DNA from: a delta proteobacterium NaphS2
GTDB taxonomy: Bacteria > Desulfobacterota > DSM-4660 > Desulfatiglandales > Desulfatiglandaceae
Assembly: GCA_000179315.1 (NCBI GenBank)
Contig: ADZZ01000404.1
Coordinates: 1-46,276 of the forward strand
Reading direction: 5' to 3'
DNA: 46,276 nt
Below the pieces are notes generated by a model. That model was not told the DNA's origin, made no database searches, and was given only the letters and a program-made list of their open reading frames with translations. Shown piece after piece: positions 1 through 8,817 of the stretch (the first letter of the stretch is position 1; every line of letters starts with the position of its first letter). Position numbers and translations under genes: made by a program.

Positions 1-50
1 TTTTTTAGAAGCCTTAAGGGCATGACGCCTTTGATCTTGAAAAGGATCAA

Positions 51-111
51 AAGCAGACCTATGATGGGTATGCTTTATATTGTCCGGGGAAGACGGTCTG
101 CTTCTGTTTTT
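51..111 (+). terminator. Hairpin with T tail, possible terminator of an upstream gene or ncRNA
   Basis: A perfect 9-bp stem (51-59 pairing with 95-103, arm AAGCAGACC) encloses a 35-nt loop and is followed by CTGTTTTT. Immediately upstream, 34-50 can form a second small stem (TTTGATC pairing with GATCAAA). The long loop is unusual for a simple terminator, so this could also be the 3' part of a structured RNA cut by the window edge. Confidence 0.4.
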
Positions 112-114
112 CCC

Positions 115-158
115 AAAAAAAGAGGCCCGAAGCGGCAACTTCGGGCCTTACCTTTTTT
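115..158. terminator. Bidirectional rho-independent terminator
   Basis: A perfect 10-bp GC-rich stem (AGGCCCGAAG at 123-132 pairing with 139-148) has a 6-nt loop. It is flanked by seven A residues on the left and six T residues on the right, so it can act on both strands. It probably ends the transcript arriving from outside the left edge of the window. Confidence 0.8.
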
Positions 159-599
159 AATAAATCAGACCCCCCATCGCTCAGTGGGTCTATATTAACT
201 CCCCAAAATCATACCCGAAAATGGAACCAAATGCAGATTTTCCACATAACTCCACGAAAGTAAACTGAATCTCTCTTCCGCTGTCTTTTTTTCGTTCAAT
301 ATTTTCGCGTGTCTTGATCCCGTTCAAAACTGTCTCCCACAACAGAAACCCATCCGTGAACCAGTTTCGCTCAAGGGATCTAAGTCTCGGCAGACCACAC
401 AACTCCAATTGAGGTTTAAGTTCAAAGCCCCAATGGTTCAGTTTTCATTAGCAAGGCTGGTTCGGTTAAGATTAGCGTTGAAGCGCTGACTGATATCCGC
501 GCCAAAGGAACAGCCTTGCCAATATTCCTGCATGGTGTTACATAATGATCCGAATCTAATGGTTACAATCGATAGACCGACGTTTTAAGAGGAGTCTCT
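159..599. other. Gene-poor stretch upstream of the HD-domain gene
   Basis: No convincing complete gene is seen. A start-less open frame on the plus strand (420-545) reads like a short protein C-terminus, ending FLHGVT then stop, and could be a gene remnant. A weak promoter-like pair precedes the next gene: TTGCCA at 516-521 and CATAAT at 541-546, with a long 19-bp spacer. The minus-strand frame at 190-408 begins with TTG, has no ribosome binding site and is not supported. Confidence 0.4.
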
Positions 600-1505
600 A
601 TGGATGAAAATAAACCGACCTTGATGCATTTTGTGAATATGGAAGATCCGTTCAGCGTCTTAAGGGAGGTCAAAAAAACGGTTTCCTTGATTTTTCCGGA
701 TTTTGATTATGGCACCATTGATCTTGTTTTCAAGGACGTATTAAGTCTTTTCGCAGGCAATTATCCCGGTTACCGCAAATGCAACACCCGTTACCACGAT
801 TTGAAACATACGACGGACACTTTCATGGCGCTAGCCAGGTTAATTCATGGCGCAACCACAAAAGGGTTGAATTTCAGTAGACGAGGCACGTCTCTTGCTC
901 TGATCAGTGCTTTAATGCATGATACCGGCTACATTCAGACCGAAGACGACGAGACGGGAACAGGGGCGAAATATACCCTTAACCATGTGGACTTAAGTAT
1001 CGATTTCATGTCGGTCTATTTTAACAGCAGGGGTTATCCTTGGGAGGATTTTGTCTTCTGCCGAAACATTGTCAGGTGCACGGGTCTGGATGTGAGTTTT
1101 GAGGATATTGCGTTTGCAGACCCCGAAAATGAACTGCTTGGCAAAATGCTGGGAACAGCGGATTTGCAAGGCCAGATGGCGGATAGGGCCTACCTGGTAA
1201 AACTTTGTTACCTTTATCAGGAATTTTCCGAGGGGCGGGTGCCGGGGTACGGCAGTGAACTGGATCTGCTGCAAAAAACCCCCGAGTTCTACCGCATAAC
1301 CCTTAAAAGATTTGAGGAAGAACTGGGTGGCGTCTGGCGATACATGGGCTACCATTTTCAGTCGCGCTGGGGCCTGGATGAGGATCCTTATCAAAGAAAC
1401 ATCGAAGCACATATGGCCCACCTGAAACACACCCTTCGATATCATGGAGACAGTTACCGTGATCATCTGCGGCGGGGCTCTCAGGATTCCGGTGTGGATA
1501 TGTAG
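600..1505 (+). CDS. HD-domain phosphohydrolase (metal-dependent, PDE-like)
   Basis: This 301-residue soluble protein belongs to the HD superfamily of metal-dependent phosphohydrolases. Visible are an upstream histidine segment YHDLKHT (His66, His70), the signature HD pair in ALMHDTGY (His107-Asp108), His129 and a downstream Asp188 in GTADLQG. This order is expected for a binuclear or mononuclear HD site. The YHxxxH...HD arrangement resembles the cyclic-nucleotide phosphodiesterase-like branch, but the substrate cannot be read from sequence. AGAGGAG lies about 5 nt before the ATG and supports the start. It stands alone, convergent with the amidase gene, and no sensory or output domain is attached. 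I am confident of the family and not of the substrate. Confidence 0.85.
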   Translation: MDENKPTLMHFVNMEDPFSVLREVKKTVSLIFPDFDYGTIDLVFKDVLSLFAGNYPGYRKCNTRYHDLKHTTDTFMALARLIHGATTKGLNFSRRGTSLALISALMHDTGYIQTEDDETGTGAKYTLNHVDLSIDFMSVYFNSRGYPWEDFVFCRNIVRCTGLDVSFEDIAFADPENELLGKMLGTADLQGQMADRAYLVKLCYLYQEFSEGRVPGYGSELDLLQKTPEFYRITLKRFEEELGGVWRYMGYHFQSRWGLDEDPYQRNIEAHMAHLKHTLRYHGDSYRDHLRRGSQDSGVDM

Positions 1506-1610
1506 ATTGAGACGCTTGCAGACCGGAAGCGCCGGCATCTCCCCGGTGAAAATCGATCTCCCCTCTCATTAATGGCTGTTGGCCGGTTCATCGAAAATCG
1601 CGGTATCGTA

Positions 1611-3812
1611 TTACCCTTTCTTTTTCACGTATTCAACAACGCCCCTTACCACTTTTTCGGCATCCCGCTGGCGCAATTCTTCAAACCTCAAAGCCCAGGC
1701 GTGATCCATATATGCCAGGTTGCGTAACTCGAGCATCACGCTGATATTGGCAGGACTGTTTCGCAACACATATAGATTCTGCCCGCGAATCACAGTCCCC
1801 GCCCCTAAAAACGATTGAATGGATTTTGCGAATCGCTTGGATGCACGATCCGGCCTACCCGTCCTTCTGCTTCGATAATATAACACCAACGGAACATTGG
1901 GAGCACTGTGGTCGATATCAGCGTGAAAAGACAAAAACATGCGCCGGTTCTTTGGCACATGTTTGAAGGCATTTTCGGCAATGGCGATGCGACGCGAAAG
2001 ATTGCCATTGCGCCCTCCCTTTGGCCAGTGGGAGCGGCTATTTCCCCTGTTGAATGCGCGGCTGTTATAAACTTCGTTTTTTTCATTCACAAAAGTCTGA
2101 ACCGGCGGGTCCGAATGACGAATCAGGTGATTGGGACTCAGGAGCGTCAGTGTCACGTCCGCTCCGTTCAGGCGGAGCATGACATATACCCGGAGTGCGA
2201 CATCATAAACATATTCATCCTCTACCACATAGACTTTATCGCCGTTTCCATCCAGATTCGCCACAACGGCTCCCGGATCCAGACCGCCGTGCCCCGGGTC
2301 AATGACAATATGCCAACCGTTCAGACAGTTACTCAAACGGCCCATTTTGGATATCTTCCGATCAAGGGCCACCTGAAGTTTTCGGGCACGTTTGTAGGTG
2401 TTCCAAAGCGACAGGCGGGCACTTTCATAATACCGGCGATTGCTCTGGCGGCGGGCCTTGGGGCGACTGCCGTAATATGGACCGTTTCCAAGCGTGATTT
2501 TTCTTAATCCCCCTGAAGAACCCATCAGATCGTCCCAGTTGATTTCGCTGATTTTAAGCCATTCACTCCCTTTCTGCAAAAAAGGCTTAACTTTTAATTG
2601 ATCACCGGGATGAATCAGGGCGGATTTCATATTATTCATGCTTTTTAAATCCGCAACACTCATCTGGTGAAGACGGGCGATTCTGCCCAGATAGTCCCCC
2701 TTTTTGACGGTGTAAGTGCCGAAAGACCTGGCCGGTGCGGTCCCCAGCTGAAGTTCCTGTCCCGGATAGATCCGATCTGAGGCCAACCCGTTGAGCCGTT
2801 TCAGTTCCCCCACTCCCATGCCGTAAGCCTGGGCAACTTCCCACAGTGCATCCCCGCGTTCAACAATATAAACATTGGGCTTCGTCCCCTTGAGACGCAA
2901 TTCCTGTCCTACCACTATCTTGCTGCCTTCGATTTCGTTGATGCGCTTGATGTCGGATACATTCATCCGGTATTTGAGCGCGATGGAAGACAAGGTCTCT
3001 CCCGAACGCACCACGTGCACCGCTTCATCCAGAGAAGTGGGTCGCAATTGCAGCGTCTGTCCCGGATAAATCCGGTTTTCCTTGAGGCCGTTGAGCTGTT
3101 TAAGCAGGCTCACAGCCACATCAAAGCGCTCTGCAATGGTTGACAGATTGTCTCCCGGGCGCACCTTGTATTCGAAGCGTTCAGAGTCCCCTTCATCTGT
3201 TTTCTCTTTTGTGCGATTCTCTTCCGGACCGTCCTTCAGCGAAAGCGTCATGCCGGGTCTAATAACTTCTGTTTTCAGATGATTCCTTTCCTTGATTGCA
3301 GCAATGGAAACATCGTATTTCTTCGCGATATCCCACAGGGATTCTCCCTTTTGAACCACATGAACGGAAGGTGTTTCGATGCTTTTCCGATCGCTGGCCA
3401 GTTGTAGTTTCTGGCCCGTATAAATGCGATCCCCTGAAATTTTGTTCAGATCGCGGAGGCGGGAAACAGGAATATTTGACGCAAGGGCAATTTCGGAAAG
3501 GGTATCGCCGCTTTTAACGGTATAGGAACGTAAGGAGACTGCTTCTATCCTGAGCCGCTGCCCTTCAAAAATTCTGTCTCCTTTAAGTTTGTTCCATTTC
3601 TTGATTTCTTTGACCGACACGTTATAGCGTAGCGCGATTTCTCCTAAGGAATCACCCTTTTCGACAACATACGCGAATCCGGTTTTCGGTTCCCCCGCCT
3701 GAAGAAGAGAAACACTTCCCTCCAAGAAGTGGATAACTGCTAAAACAGCAAGGAAAAAGAAAAATATGGCTGGCGCTCGTTTATGGTGTGACGGAAAGTG
3801 GACTGAAGTCAT
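1611..3812 (-). CDS. N-acetylmuramoyl-L-alanine amidase with seven LysM repeats
   Basis: The 733-residue exported murein hydrolase starts with a basic N-terminus and a hydrophobic signal segment (about residues 10-38). Seven LysM repeats of about 43 residues follow, beginning near 48, 97, 151, 215, 266, 315 and 367, each with a [YH]xVxxGDxL-type opening. LysM repeats bind peptidoglycan glycan strands. The C-terminal part (about 499-733) is an Amidase_3 domain: DPGHGG with His508, a Glu in EDEYVYD (531-533), His630 in SFHAD and Glu695 in LELRNL match the zinc ligands and catalytic glutamate of AmiC-type enzymes. It should cleave the amide between MurNAc and L-Ala, for example in cell separation. 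Seven LysMs is high for this family. The 288-bp gap upstream holds a GC-rich palindrome near 4036-4045 and no clear gene. Confidence 0.93.
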   Translation of the reverse strand: MTSVHFPSHHKRAPAIFFFFLAVLAVIHFLEGSVSLLQAGEPKTGFAYVVEKGDSLGEIALRYNVSVKEIKKWNKLKGDRIFEGQRLRIEAVSLRSYTVKSGDTLSEIALASNIPVSRLRDLNKISGDRIYTGQKLQLASDRKSIETPSVHVVQKGESLWDIAKKYDVSIAAIKERNHLKTEVIRPGMTLSLKDGPEENRTKEKTDEGDSERFEYKVRPGDNLSTIAERFDVAVSLLKQLNGLKENRIYPGQTLQLRPTSLDEAVHVVRSGETLSSIALKYRMNVSDIKRINEIEGSKIVVGQELRLKGTKPNVYIVERGDALWEVAQAYGMGVGELKRLNGLASDRIYPGQELQLGTAPARSFGTYTVKKGDYLGRIARLHQMSVADLKSMNNMKSALIHPGDQLKVKPFLQKGSEWLKISEINWDDLMGSSGGLRKITLGNGPYYGSRPKARRQSNRRYYESARLSLWNTYKRARKLQVALDRKISKMGRLSNCLNGWHIVIDPGHGGLDPGAVVANLDGNGDKVYVVEDEYVYDVALRVYVMLRLNGADVTLTLLSPNHLIRHSDPPVQTFVNEKNEVYNSRAFNRGNSRSHWPKGGRNGNLSRRIAIAENAFKHVPKNRRMFLSFHADIDHSAPNVPLVLYYRSRRTGRPDRASKRFAKSIQSFLGAGTVIRGQNLYVLRNSPANISVMLELRNLAYMDHAWALRFEELRQRDAEKVVRGVVEYVKKKG

Positions 3813-4100
3813 ATCAAGGTGTTCGGATTACTAAAAATGAAGAAAATGTACGGATGAAAATTCTTAACATAAAAGCGGGTGCATGATCAATAAATATTCA
3901 GAAAACCTTTGCCGGCCCGGAAACAGGGAACCTGATGGTGACAAAGAGGCTTTTTTAATTGACACCCAGGGTTATTAACAGAAGAATTTCGGAATTGAGG
4001 CCCCTCAGGATTTTGGTTAAACCGCCTGCAATAACGGCGGCCGCCATCGGCCGGGACGTGCAGGATTTGAAGCCCTTTTCTCCCGGGTCATCCTCTGACT

Positions 4101-4706
4101 CTATTCCAATTTGTTTTGAAGGGATTCAAGGGTGAGTTTCAAACACTCTTTTAGGGTAGCGCCAACACCCTGGCCATTGGAAGCGCTGGCGGAAAAAGAG
4201 GGCGCTTGCAGCTGTCGATTCATGTCTTGTTCCATGCTTTCAACAGAAAGAAGGCGAATTCCCTCCTTTTCAAGATCTCTTTTGTTATACTGAATCACTA
4301 AAGGAATTTCCGAGATTTTCAATCCGAAGCTCCTAAGGTTTTCCTGAAGGTTCTTTAACGACATGATGTTGTGCTCTCGCCTCAGAAGAAGTGAATCAGC
4401 CACAAAGACCAATCCGTCCACACCTCGCAAGACCACTTTTCTTGTGGAATTGTAACGTACCTGGCCGGGAACTGTGTAAAGCTGGACTCTCACGTTATAA
4501 CCACGGATCTTTCCAAGCTTAAGCGGTAAAAAATCAAAAAAAAGGGTTCGGTCACCTCTTGTATCGATGGAAACCATCTTCCCGGTGGTCTGCTTCCGGT
4601 AGGTCTTGAAAATGTATTCCAGGTTGGTGGTTTTTCCTCCCCGCCCGGGACCGTAGTATACGATCTTACATTCCATTTCCTTGCTTTTAAAGTTCAGGTT
4701 GGCCAT
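4101..4706 (-). CDS. mglA: MglA-like small Ras-family GTPase
   Basis: The 201-residue cytoplasmic GTPase has a P-loop GPGRGGKTT (19-27) and the switch-II motif TVPGQ (78-82), in which the usual DxxG is replaced as in bacterial MglA. The base-specificity motif NKRD is at 141-144 and a SAS-type G5 segment lies near 172-176. In Myxococcus and other bacteria MglA sets cell polarity and places type IV pili or gliding machinery, with MglB or RomR-like partners. It is divergently transcribed from a PilB/GspE-type ATPase, which fits a role in pilus or secretion control. No mglB is in the window. GAG about 5 nt upstream of ATG is a weak ribosome binding site. Confidence 0.88.
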   Translation of the reverse strand: MANLNFKSKEMECKIVYYGPGRGGKTTNLEYIFKTYRKQTTGKMVSIDTRGDRTLFFDFLPLKLGKIRGYNVRVQLYTVPGQVRYNSTRKVVLRGVDGLVFVADSLLLRREHNIMSLKNLQENLRSFGLKISEIPLVIQYNKRDLEKEGIRLLSVESMEQDMNRQLQAPSFSASASNGQGVGATLKECLKLTLESLQNKLE

Positions 4707-4887
4707 ACACTCGATTCCAAATTAAAAATATAAGACGCATCAACCAAACGACATCCCTTTTCAGATGCAGGGCATTCTAAAGGGAAATGCAATGCGGGAA
4801 TATAATAGCATGCAAGATCTAGCAGCATATTCAAAAGATGCAAAACTCGTCAAGCAACTTTTATAAATACCAAGGAAAACTTATATC

Positions 4888-4916
4888 TTGACACCCATGG
4901 CCGGTTTTTTTACTCT
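4888..4916 (+). promoter_or_regulatory. Putative sigma-70 promoter for the pilB-like gene
   Basis: TTGACA (4888-4893) is a perfect -35 box, separated by 17 bp from TACTCT (4911-4916), a weak -10 box. It lies about 50 bp upstream of the pilB-like start in the divergent mglA/pilB intergenic region. A T-rich tract follows the -10 box. Confidence 0.45.
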
Positions 4917-4967
4917 TTGTTTTTTTTATTTTTTAACCTCTTCCTGAGCTTTTTTGAGTAACAAGAA

Positions 4968-7310
4968 ATGGATTTTGCTAGCGGACTAAAAGAAATTGAA
5001 ATTTATCGTTCCATGGGATTGCTCAAGGAATCTCTGATGGTTTGTGATGAAGTTCTGGCTGCCATTCCAAAAGATGACACCGAGCGAATCGACATCATTG
5101 ATAAAGAAATCCGTGGGCTTAAAAAGGAAATCGAGAGTCTTGAAAGCCACGTCCCCAAAATTTCCAAAGAAGATATCTCGGTAATCAAAGAGGCCATCTC
5201 CGTCGAAGGGTCAAGAGGCATCCTGGACAACGCAGTGGCTTTCAAACAATTGGGGCTCATGAGCGAAGCCATTAGAGAATATGAAAAACTTTTCAAAACC
5301 GATTTTCCGGTTATTAAAGCCATTCCTGACTTTACGGAATGCCTGCTCTCTATGCTCCATCCCGCCGAAGCTGCAAAACGGGTTATTGAGACGGTTGCGA
5401 AGCTAAATTTTCAGAATAATCAGCTGGCCCAAATCCGTTTCTCATTGGGCCTCCAATTGGAAGACGCCGGACATAAAGATTTGGCCCTTTCACAGTATAA
5501 AATCGCGTCAAAACTGGATCCCGCAAACCGTGAAATAGCGCAAAAATTAAAAATCGGCATGGCGGCGGTCGCACCAGGATCGAGATACAGCTATCTGCTG
5601 AAAAAGAGAAGCATAACCCTTTCCCAACTTCAACAGGCGTTGGCAATTAGTAAGAAAGTAAACAAAAGTGTTGAGTTTGTCCTGATCGACCATTTCAAAA
5701 TCAGTCAGGAAATCATCGGGAAATCTCTTTCTGAATTTTATGGTTGTCCGTTTCGGAGCTTTGACCCGGAACTGCCTGTTCCCATTGAGATCATTAACAA
5801 TTTAAAAGAGTCCTATCTCATGCACTCCGGCTGGGTGCCTCTGAGCTGGAGTAACAAGGGGCTGGAAATTCTAATGGATGACCCCAGGGATCTCGGGAAA
5901 ATCGACCAGGTCACCGGATTAATGAAAGCCAGCCGCATCGAGTTTTCCGTGGGGATCAGAGAGGACATTGAACGCTTTATTCAACATTTCTTCCAAAAAA
6001 CGCCTGAAAAGTCCAGTGAAGATATGCTTGAAGAACTGGACATGATTTCTTTCGTCAGTTTTGAGGAAGAACCTGAAGAAGAGCTGGATGATTCATTGGA
6101 TGAATCGTCCAGCAAGATTGTTAAACTCATTGATCAAATAGTCGTCACAGCTTTCAGGAACAACGCTTCGGACATTCATATTGAACCCTCCGTTATTTCG
6201 AAAAAAGCGCAAATTCGATTTCGAACGGACGGTGTTTGCCGGAACTATATCGACGTCCCCCTGAGTATGGCCAGGGGCATGTTATCGCGGATCAAGATCA
6301 TGGCGGGACTTGATATCGCTGAAAAGCGGCTGCCGCAGGACGGAAAAATCAAATTCAGACGCAAAGGTATCCGTCCTTTTGAAATGAGACTGGCGACCCT
6401 TCCCACTTCCGGCGGGTATGAGTCTGCCACATTGAGGATATTGGCCGATCCGGGGGCCATGAAACTTGAAGACATGGGGCTTAATGCCCGCAACCTGTCG
6501 GTTCTTAAGCAAATGATCCAACAGCCCCATGGTTTGATACTGGCGGCCGGTCCGACGGGTTCCGGGAAAACCACTGCCCTGCACGCAGCCTTGGGAGTAA
6601 TCAACCAGCCGGGCATCAAGATATGGACTGCGGAAGACCCCATTGAAATCACTCAGGAGGGCCTGAGCCAGGTGGAGGTAAAGCCCAAAATTGGCCTCGA
6701 TTTTGCTCGGGTCATGCGTTCTTTTCTGCGGGCCGACCCCGATGTCATCATGATTGGTGAAATGCGTGATTTTGAGACTGCGTCCATCGCCCTGGAGGCT
6801 TCATTGACCGGCCACCTTGTTTTTTCAACCCTGCACACAAACAGTGCACCGGAAACCGTCACCCGATTGCTGGATATGGGTCTCAATACGCTCAATTTTT
6901 CAGATGCGTTCCTGTGCGTACTGGCCCAGCGGCTGATTCGCAAGCTCTGTCTGAGTTGCCGTAAAGCGTACCACCCTTCAAAGGAAGCATTTGAAGAAAT
7001 TGTGAATGAATACGGAATTGAACATTTCAAAGAAACCGGGATCGAGTACTCCGAAAACCTGAAACTCTACGCTCCGGAGGGCTGCGAAGAATGCTCGCAG
7101 ACCGGTTACAAAGGACGAACGGCAATTCACGAGCTTATGGAAGGGACGTCCCGTATTAAGCAATTGATAAAGGAACGGGCAGACCTTCCAACCCTTTTGT
7201 CGCAATCATTGAAAGAAGGGATGACAACGCTCAAACAGGATGGTATTAAGAAAGTGTTTGAGGGATTGACGGATATCAGGGAAGTGCGAAGGGTCTGCAT
7301 CAATCGGTAA
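4968..7310 (+). CDS. pilB: Type IV pilus assembly / type II secretion ATPase (PilB/GspE family) with TPR-like N-terminus
   Basis: The 780-residue secretion ATPase has three parts. About 1-205 is helical with TPR-like repeats (for example around AFKQLGLMSEAIREYEK), an unusual N-terminal addition. About 212-320 is an MshEN-type N1 domain. About 380-780 is the hexameric ATPase, with SDIHIEPS (from 401), Walker A GPTGSGKTT (528-536), Walker B and catalytic Glu in IMIGEMRD (near 592-601), and the His box TLHTNS (near 621). A zinc tetracysteine follows (Cys661, Cys664, Cys706, Cys709), diagnostic of PilB/GspE rather than PilT. It should power pilin or pseudopilin polymerisation. No other pilus gene is present. 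A degenerate receiver-PAS gene follows in the same direction after 56 bp. MshEN domains of this type can bind c-di-GMP, but binding is not provable here. Confidence 0.92.
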   Translation: MDFASGLKEIEIYRSMGLLKESLMVCDEVLAAIPKDDTERIDIIDKEIRGLKKEIESLESHVPKISKEDISVIKEAISVEGSRGILDNAVAFKQLGLMSEAIREYEKLFKTDFPVIKAIPDFTECLLSMLHPAEAAKRVIETVAKLNFQNNQLAQIRFSLGLQLEDAGHKDLALSQYKIASKLDPANREIAQKLKIGMAAVAPGSRYSYLLKKRSITLSQLQQALAISKKVNKSVEFVLIDHFKISQEIIGKSLSEFYGCPFRSFDPELPVPIEIINNLKESYLMHSGWVPLSWSNKGLEILMDDPRDLGKIDQVTGLMKASRIEFSVGIREDIERFIQHFFQKTPEKSSEDMLEELDMISFVSFEEEPEEELDDSLDESSSKIVKLIDQIVVTAFRNNASDIHIEPSVISKKAQIRFRTDGVCRNYIDVPLSMARGMLSRIKIMAGLDIAEKRLPQDGKIKFRRKGIRPFEMRLATLPTSGGYESATLRILADPGAMKLEDMGLNARNLSVLKQMIQQPHGLILAAGPTGSGKTTALHAALGVINQPGIKIWTAEDPIEITQEGLSQVEVKPKIGLDFARVMRSFLRADPDVIMIGEMRDFETASIALEASLTGHLVFSTLHTNSAPETVTRLLDMGLNTLNFSDAFLCVLAQRLIRKLCLSCRKAYHPSKEAFEEIVNEYGIEHFKETGIEYSENLKLYAPEGCEECSQTGYKGRTAIHELMEGTSRIKQLIKERADLPTLLSQSLKEGMTTLKQDGIKKVFEGLTDIREVRRVCINR

Positions 7311-7366
7311 TGCTTCACGGAAAAAGCCGTTACTACCGGTGCTTCCCCACTAAATCGAGGACTTAA

Positions 7367-8182
7367 ATGCCTGGAAACGCATTAATTGTCGATAACGATT
7401 TCTTTTTTGTAAAATTCCTGGGCAATTTGCTGAAAGAACGGGGCTTCGATGTACGGCAAGCCTATGACGGCAAACAGGGGATATTGGCGTTGAAAGACCG
7501 GATGGTGAGTTATATTTTTGTCAACATTCTCATGCCCAGAATTGATGGCAAGCAATTTATTGATTTTGTACGCGAAAAATACGCCAACAAAGAATTTTCA
7601 ATCATCGGGATGTCCGATTCCATAATTGAAATGCGAGAGCTTCAAAAAGAAGCGGGTGCCGACTATTATCTTCAAAAACAGCCCGTTGAAAGAATGGCTA
7701 ACTATCTGGACAGATTCATGAAGTACGTTGAAGGAGATCCTTTTCTCTCCTCACCCAACAAAGATCTGTTTGACCATGAAAAGCTGTTTCGAAGACAAGC
7801 GACGGTTGATTTGCTGGAGAGCTTGAGTTTTCAACAGGGCATTGTCGAAAGCGCTGGAATGGGAATCATCGTGGCTGAAAAGGACGTCAGAATCGTATTT
7901 GTAAATAGGCTGGCACTGGAAATTCTGAATAAACCGATTTCAAAATTATTATCCAGCCGAATAACTGAAGTTTTTCCCGCAGATGAAAAGAAAAAAATAC
8001 TGGCCGGATTAAAGGCGGTCGCAAGAGACACAGCGTTACTGCGACAATCTTTTGCCATCATCATGAACAACATCGCCATTCAGGTTACGGTTTCAATCCT
8101 AAGGGTAGAGGGAGAAATTGAAGGATGGGTTCTTATTCTCAACAACATGGATTACATGGATTCCTTGAACGACATTCGCTAA
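7367..8182 (+). CDS. Degenerate receiver (REC)-PAS protein, phospho-acceptor Asp replaced by Asn
   Basis: The 271-residue cytoplasmic protein has a response-regulator receiver fold (about 1-125) followed by a PAS domain (about 150-265), and no DNA-binding or enzymatic output. The acidic pocket (Asp9, Asp11), a Ser in the switch position (IGMSDS) and the conserved Lys (YLQKQP) are present. The position that normally carries the phosphorylated Asp is Asn53 (VNILMPRIDG, codon AAC). It is therefore probably a pseudo-receiver that works by protein contact. GAGGACTTAA directly precedes the ATG. It lies 56 bp after the pilB-like gene and is likely co-transcribed, suggesting a regulatory or localisation partner of that ATPase. 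The partner role is inference. Confidence 0.82.
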   Translation: MPGNALIVDNDFFFVKFLGNLLKERGFDVRQAYDGKQGILALKDRMVSYIFVNILMPRIDGKQFIDFVREKYANKEFSIIGMSDSIIEMRELQKEAGADYYLQKQPVERMANYLDRFMKYVEGDPFLSSPNKDLFDHEKLFRRQATVDLLESLSFQQGIVESAGMGIIVAEKDVRIVFVNRLALEILNKPISKLLSSRITEVFPADEKKKILAGLKAVARDTALLRQSFAIIMNNIAIQVTVSILRVEGEIEGWVLILNNMDYMDSLNDIR

Positions 8183-8213
8183 GGGGTGAATGACGCCGCC
8201 CCATTGAAGGCTC

Positions 8214-8609
8214 TTACAAAAACACGAGGGCTGCCAGAACAATTAACATCACCACCCCCAACAACAAAACCCATATTTTCGTATTCTTCTTTCCCTCCGA
8301 ATGATCCGGCGGCAGCGCCCTTCTTTGAACAAATTCTTCTTGATCTTCCAGGGAGTGCAGCACTTCCTTTTCGAGGGGGTTTTCGGTGCTTGTTTCTTTC
8401 TGCCGGAGCGGTTTGTCAGCTTTCATTTCGGTGGTTGACGGTTTTGATTTTGCCACAGACTTGGGAACCGTTTGGGGAGGGGGCGCCTTTTCAACATCTT
8501 CGGAATCAAGAAAGCTCAGGGCATTTTCGATATCCAGACTGATATCCTTGTGGCCCGATTGTACCATCGGCCGATGCTTTTTTTCCTTTCTTGATTCCAG
8601 ACCAGGCAT
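8214..8609 (-). CDS. Hypothetical tail-anchored membrane protein
   Basis: About 131 residues, not recognised. The N-terminal and middle parts are hydrophilic, rich in Lys, Glu, Pro and Ser and probably disordered. The last about 21 residues (IWVLLLGVVMLIVLAALVFL) form one membrane segment ending at the C-terminus, preceded by a basic stretch, so the bulk would face the cytoplasm. The ATG at 8609 is preferred because GGGAGG and AGAGG lie upstream. A longer frame to a TTG at 8660 is possible but has no ribosome binding site. It is the last gene of the minus-strand run that starts at 13398 and converges on the REC-PAS gene. Low-complexity composition makes function assignment unsafe. Confidence 0.6.
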   Translation of the reverse strand: MPGLESRKEKKHRPMVQSGHKDISLDIENALSFLDSEDVEKAPPPQTVPKSVAKSKPSTTEMKADKPLRQKETSTENPLEKEVLHSLEDQEEFVQRRALPPDHSEGKKNTKIWVLLLGVVMLIVLAALVFL

Positions 8610-8817
8610 TTCCTCTAACCACCTCCCGCAGAATTTCCGTTTCATCCAGAAATTAAACAATCGAACGCTTCCGCCAAAAATAGTTTTAAGGGGCGTTCAT
8701 GTCAATTGTTTTCACAAAAAAGGGATCGAAAGACGGTCATATGGGAGGCGCAATGGTCACAGGCACGCGCATGGAACCGGTTGCCCGGATGCCGTGGGGT
8801 TCGCTGGACCTAACACC

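Noticed and set aside
190-408. 72-codon minus-strand frame
   Set aside because: It starts with TTG, has no Shine-Dalgarno, and no motif or neighbour supports it.
1908-2507. 199-codon plus-strand frame opposite the amidase gene
   Set aside because: A shadow of the amidase coding strand; the amidase frame carries all catalytic motifs.
2640-3780. Apparent tandem DNA repeat
   Set aside because: This is the series of LysM domains in the amidase; similarity is at protein level and the DNA copies have diverged.
3883-3978. 31-codon plus-strand frame with a GGGTG before ATG
   Set aside because: Too short, no homology that I recognise, and it lies in an A+T-rich gap where such frames arise by chance.
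3958-3990. Perfect TTGACA on the plus strand after the MglA gene end
   Set aside because: No -10 box at proper spacing and no plus-strand gene downstream.
4036-4045. Palindrome GGCGGCCGCC downstream of the MglA gene
   Set aside because: Loop-less and GC-only, without a T tail; not convincing as a terminator or operator.
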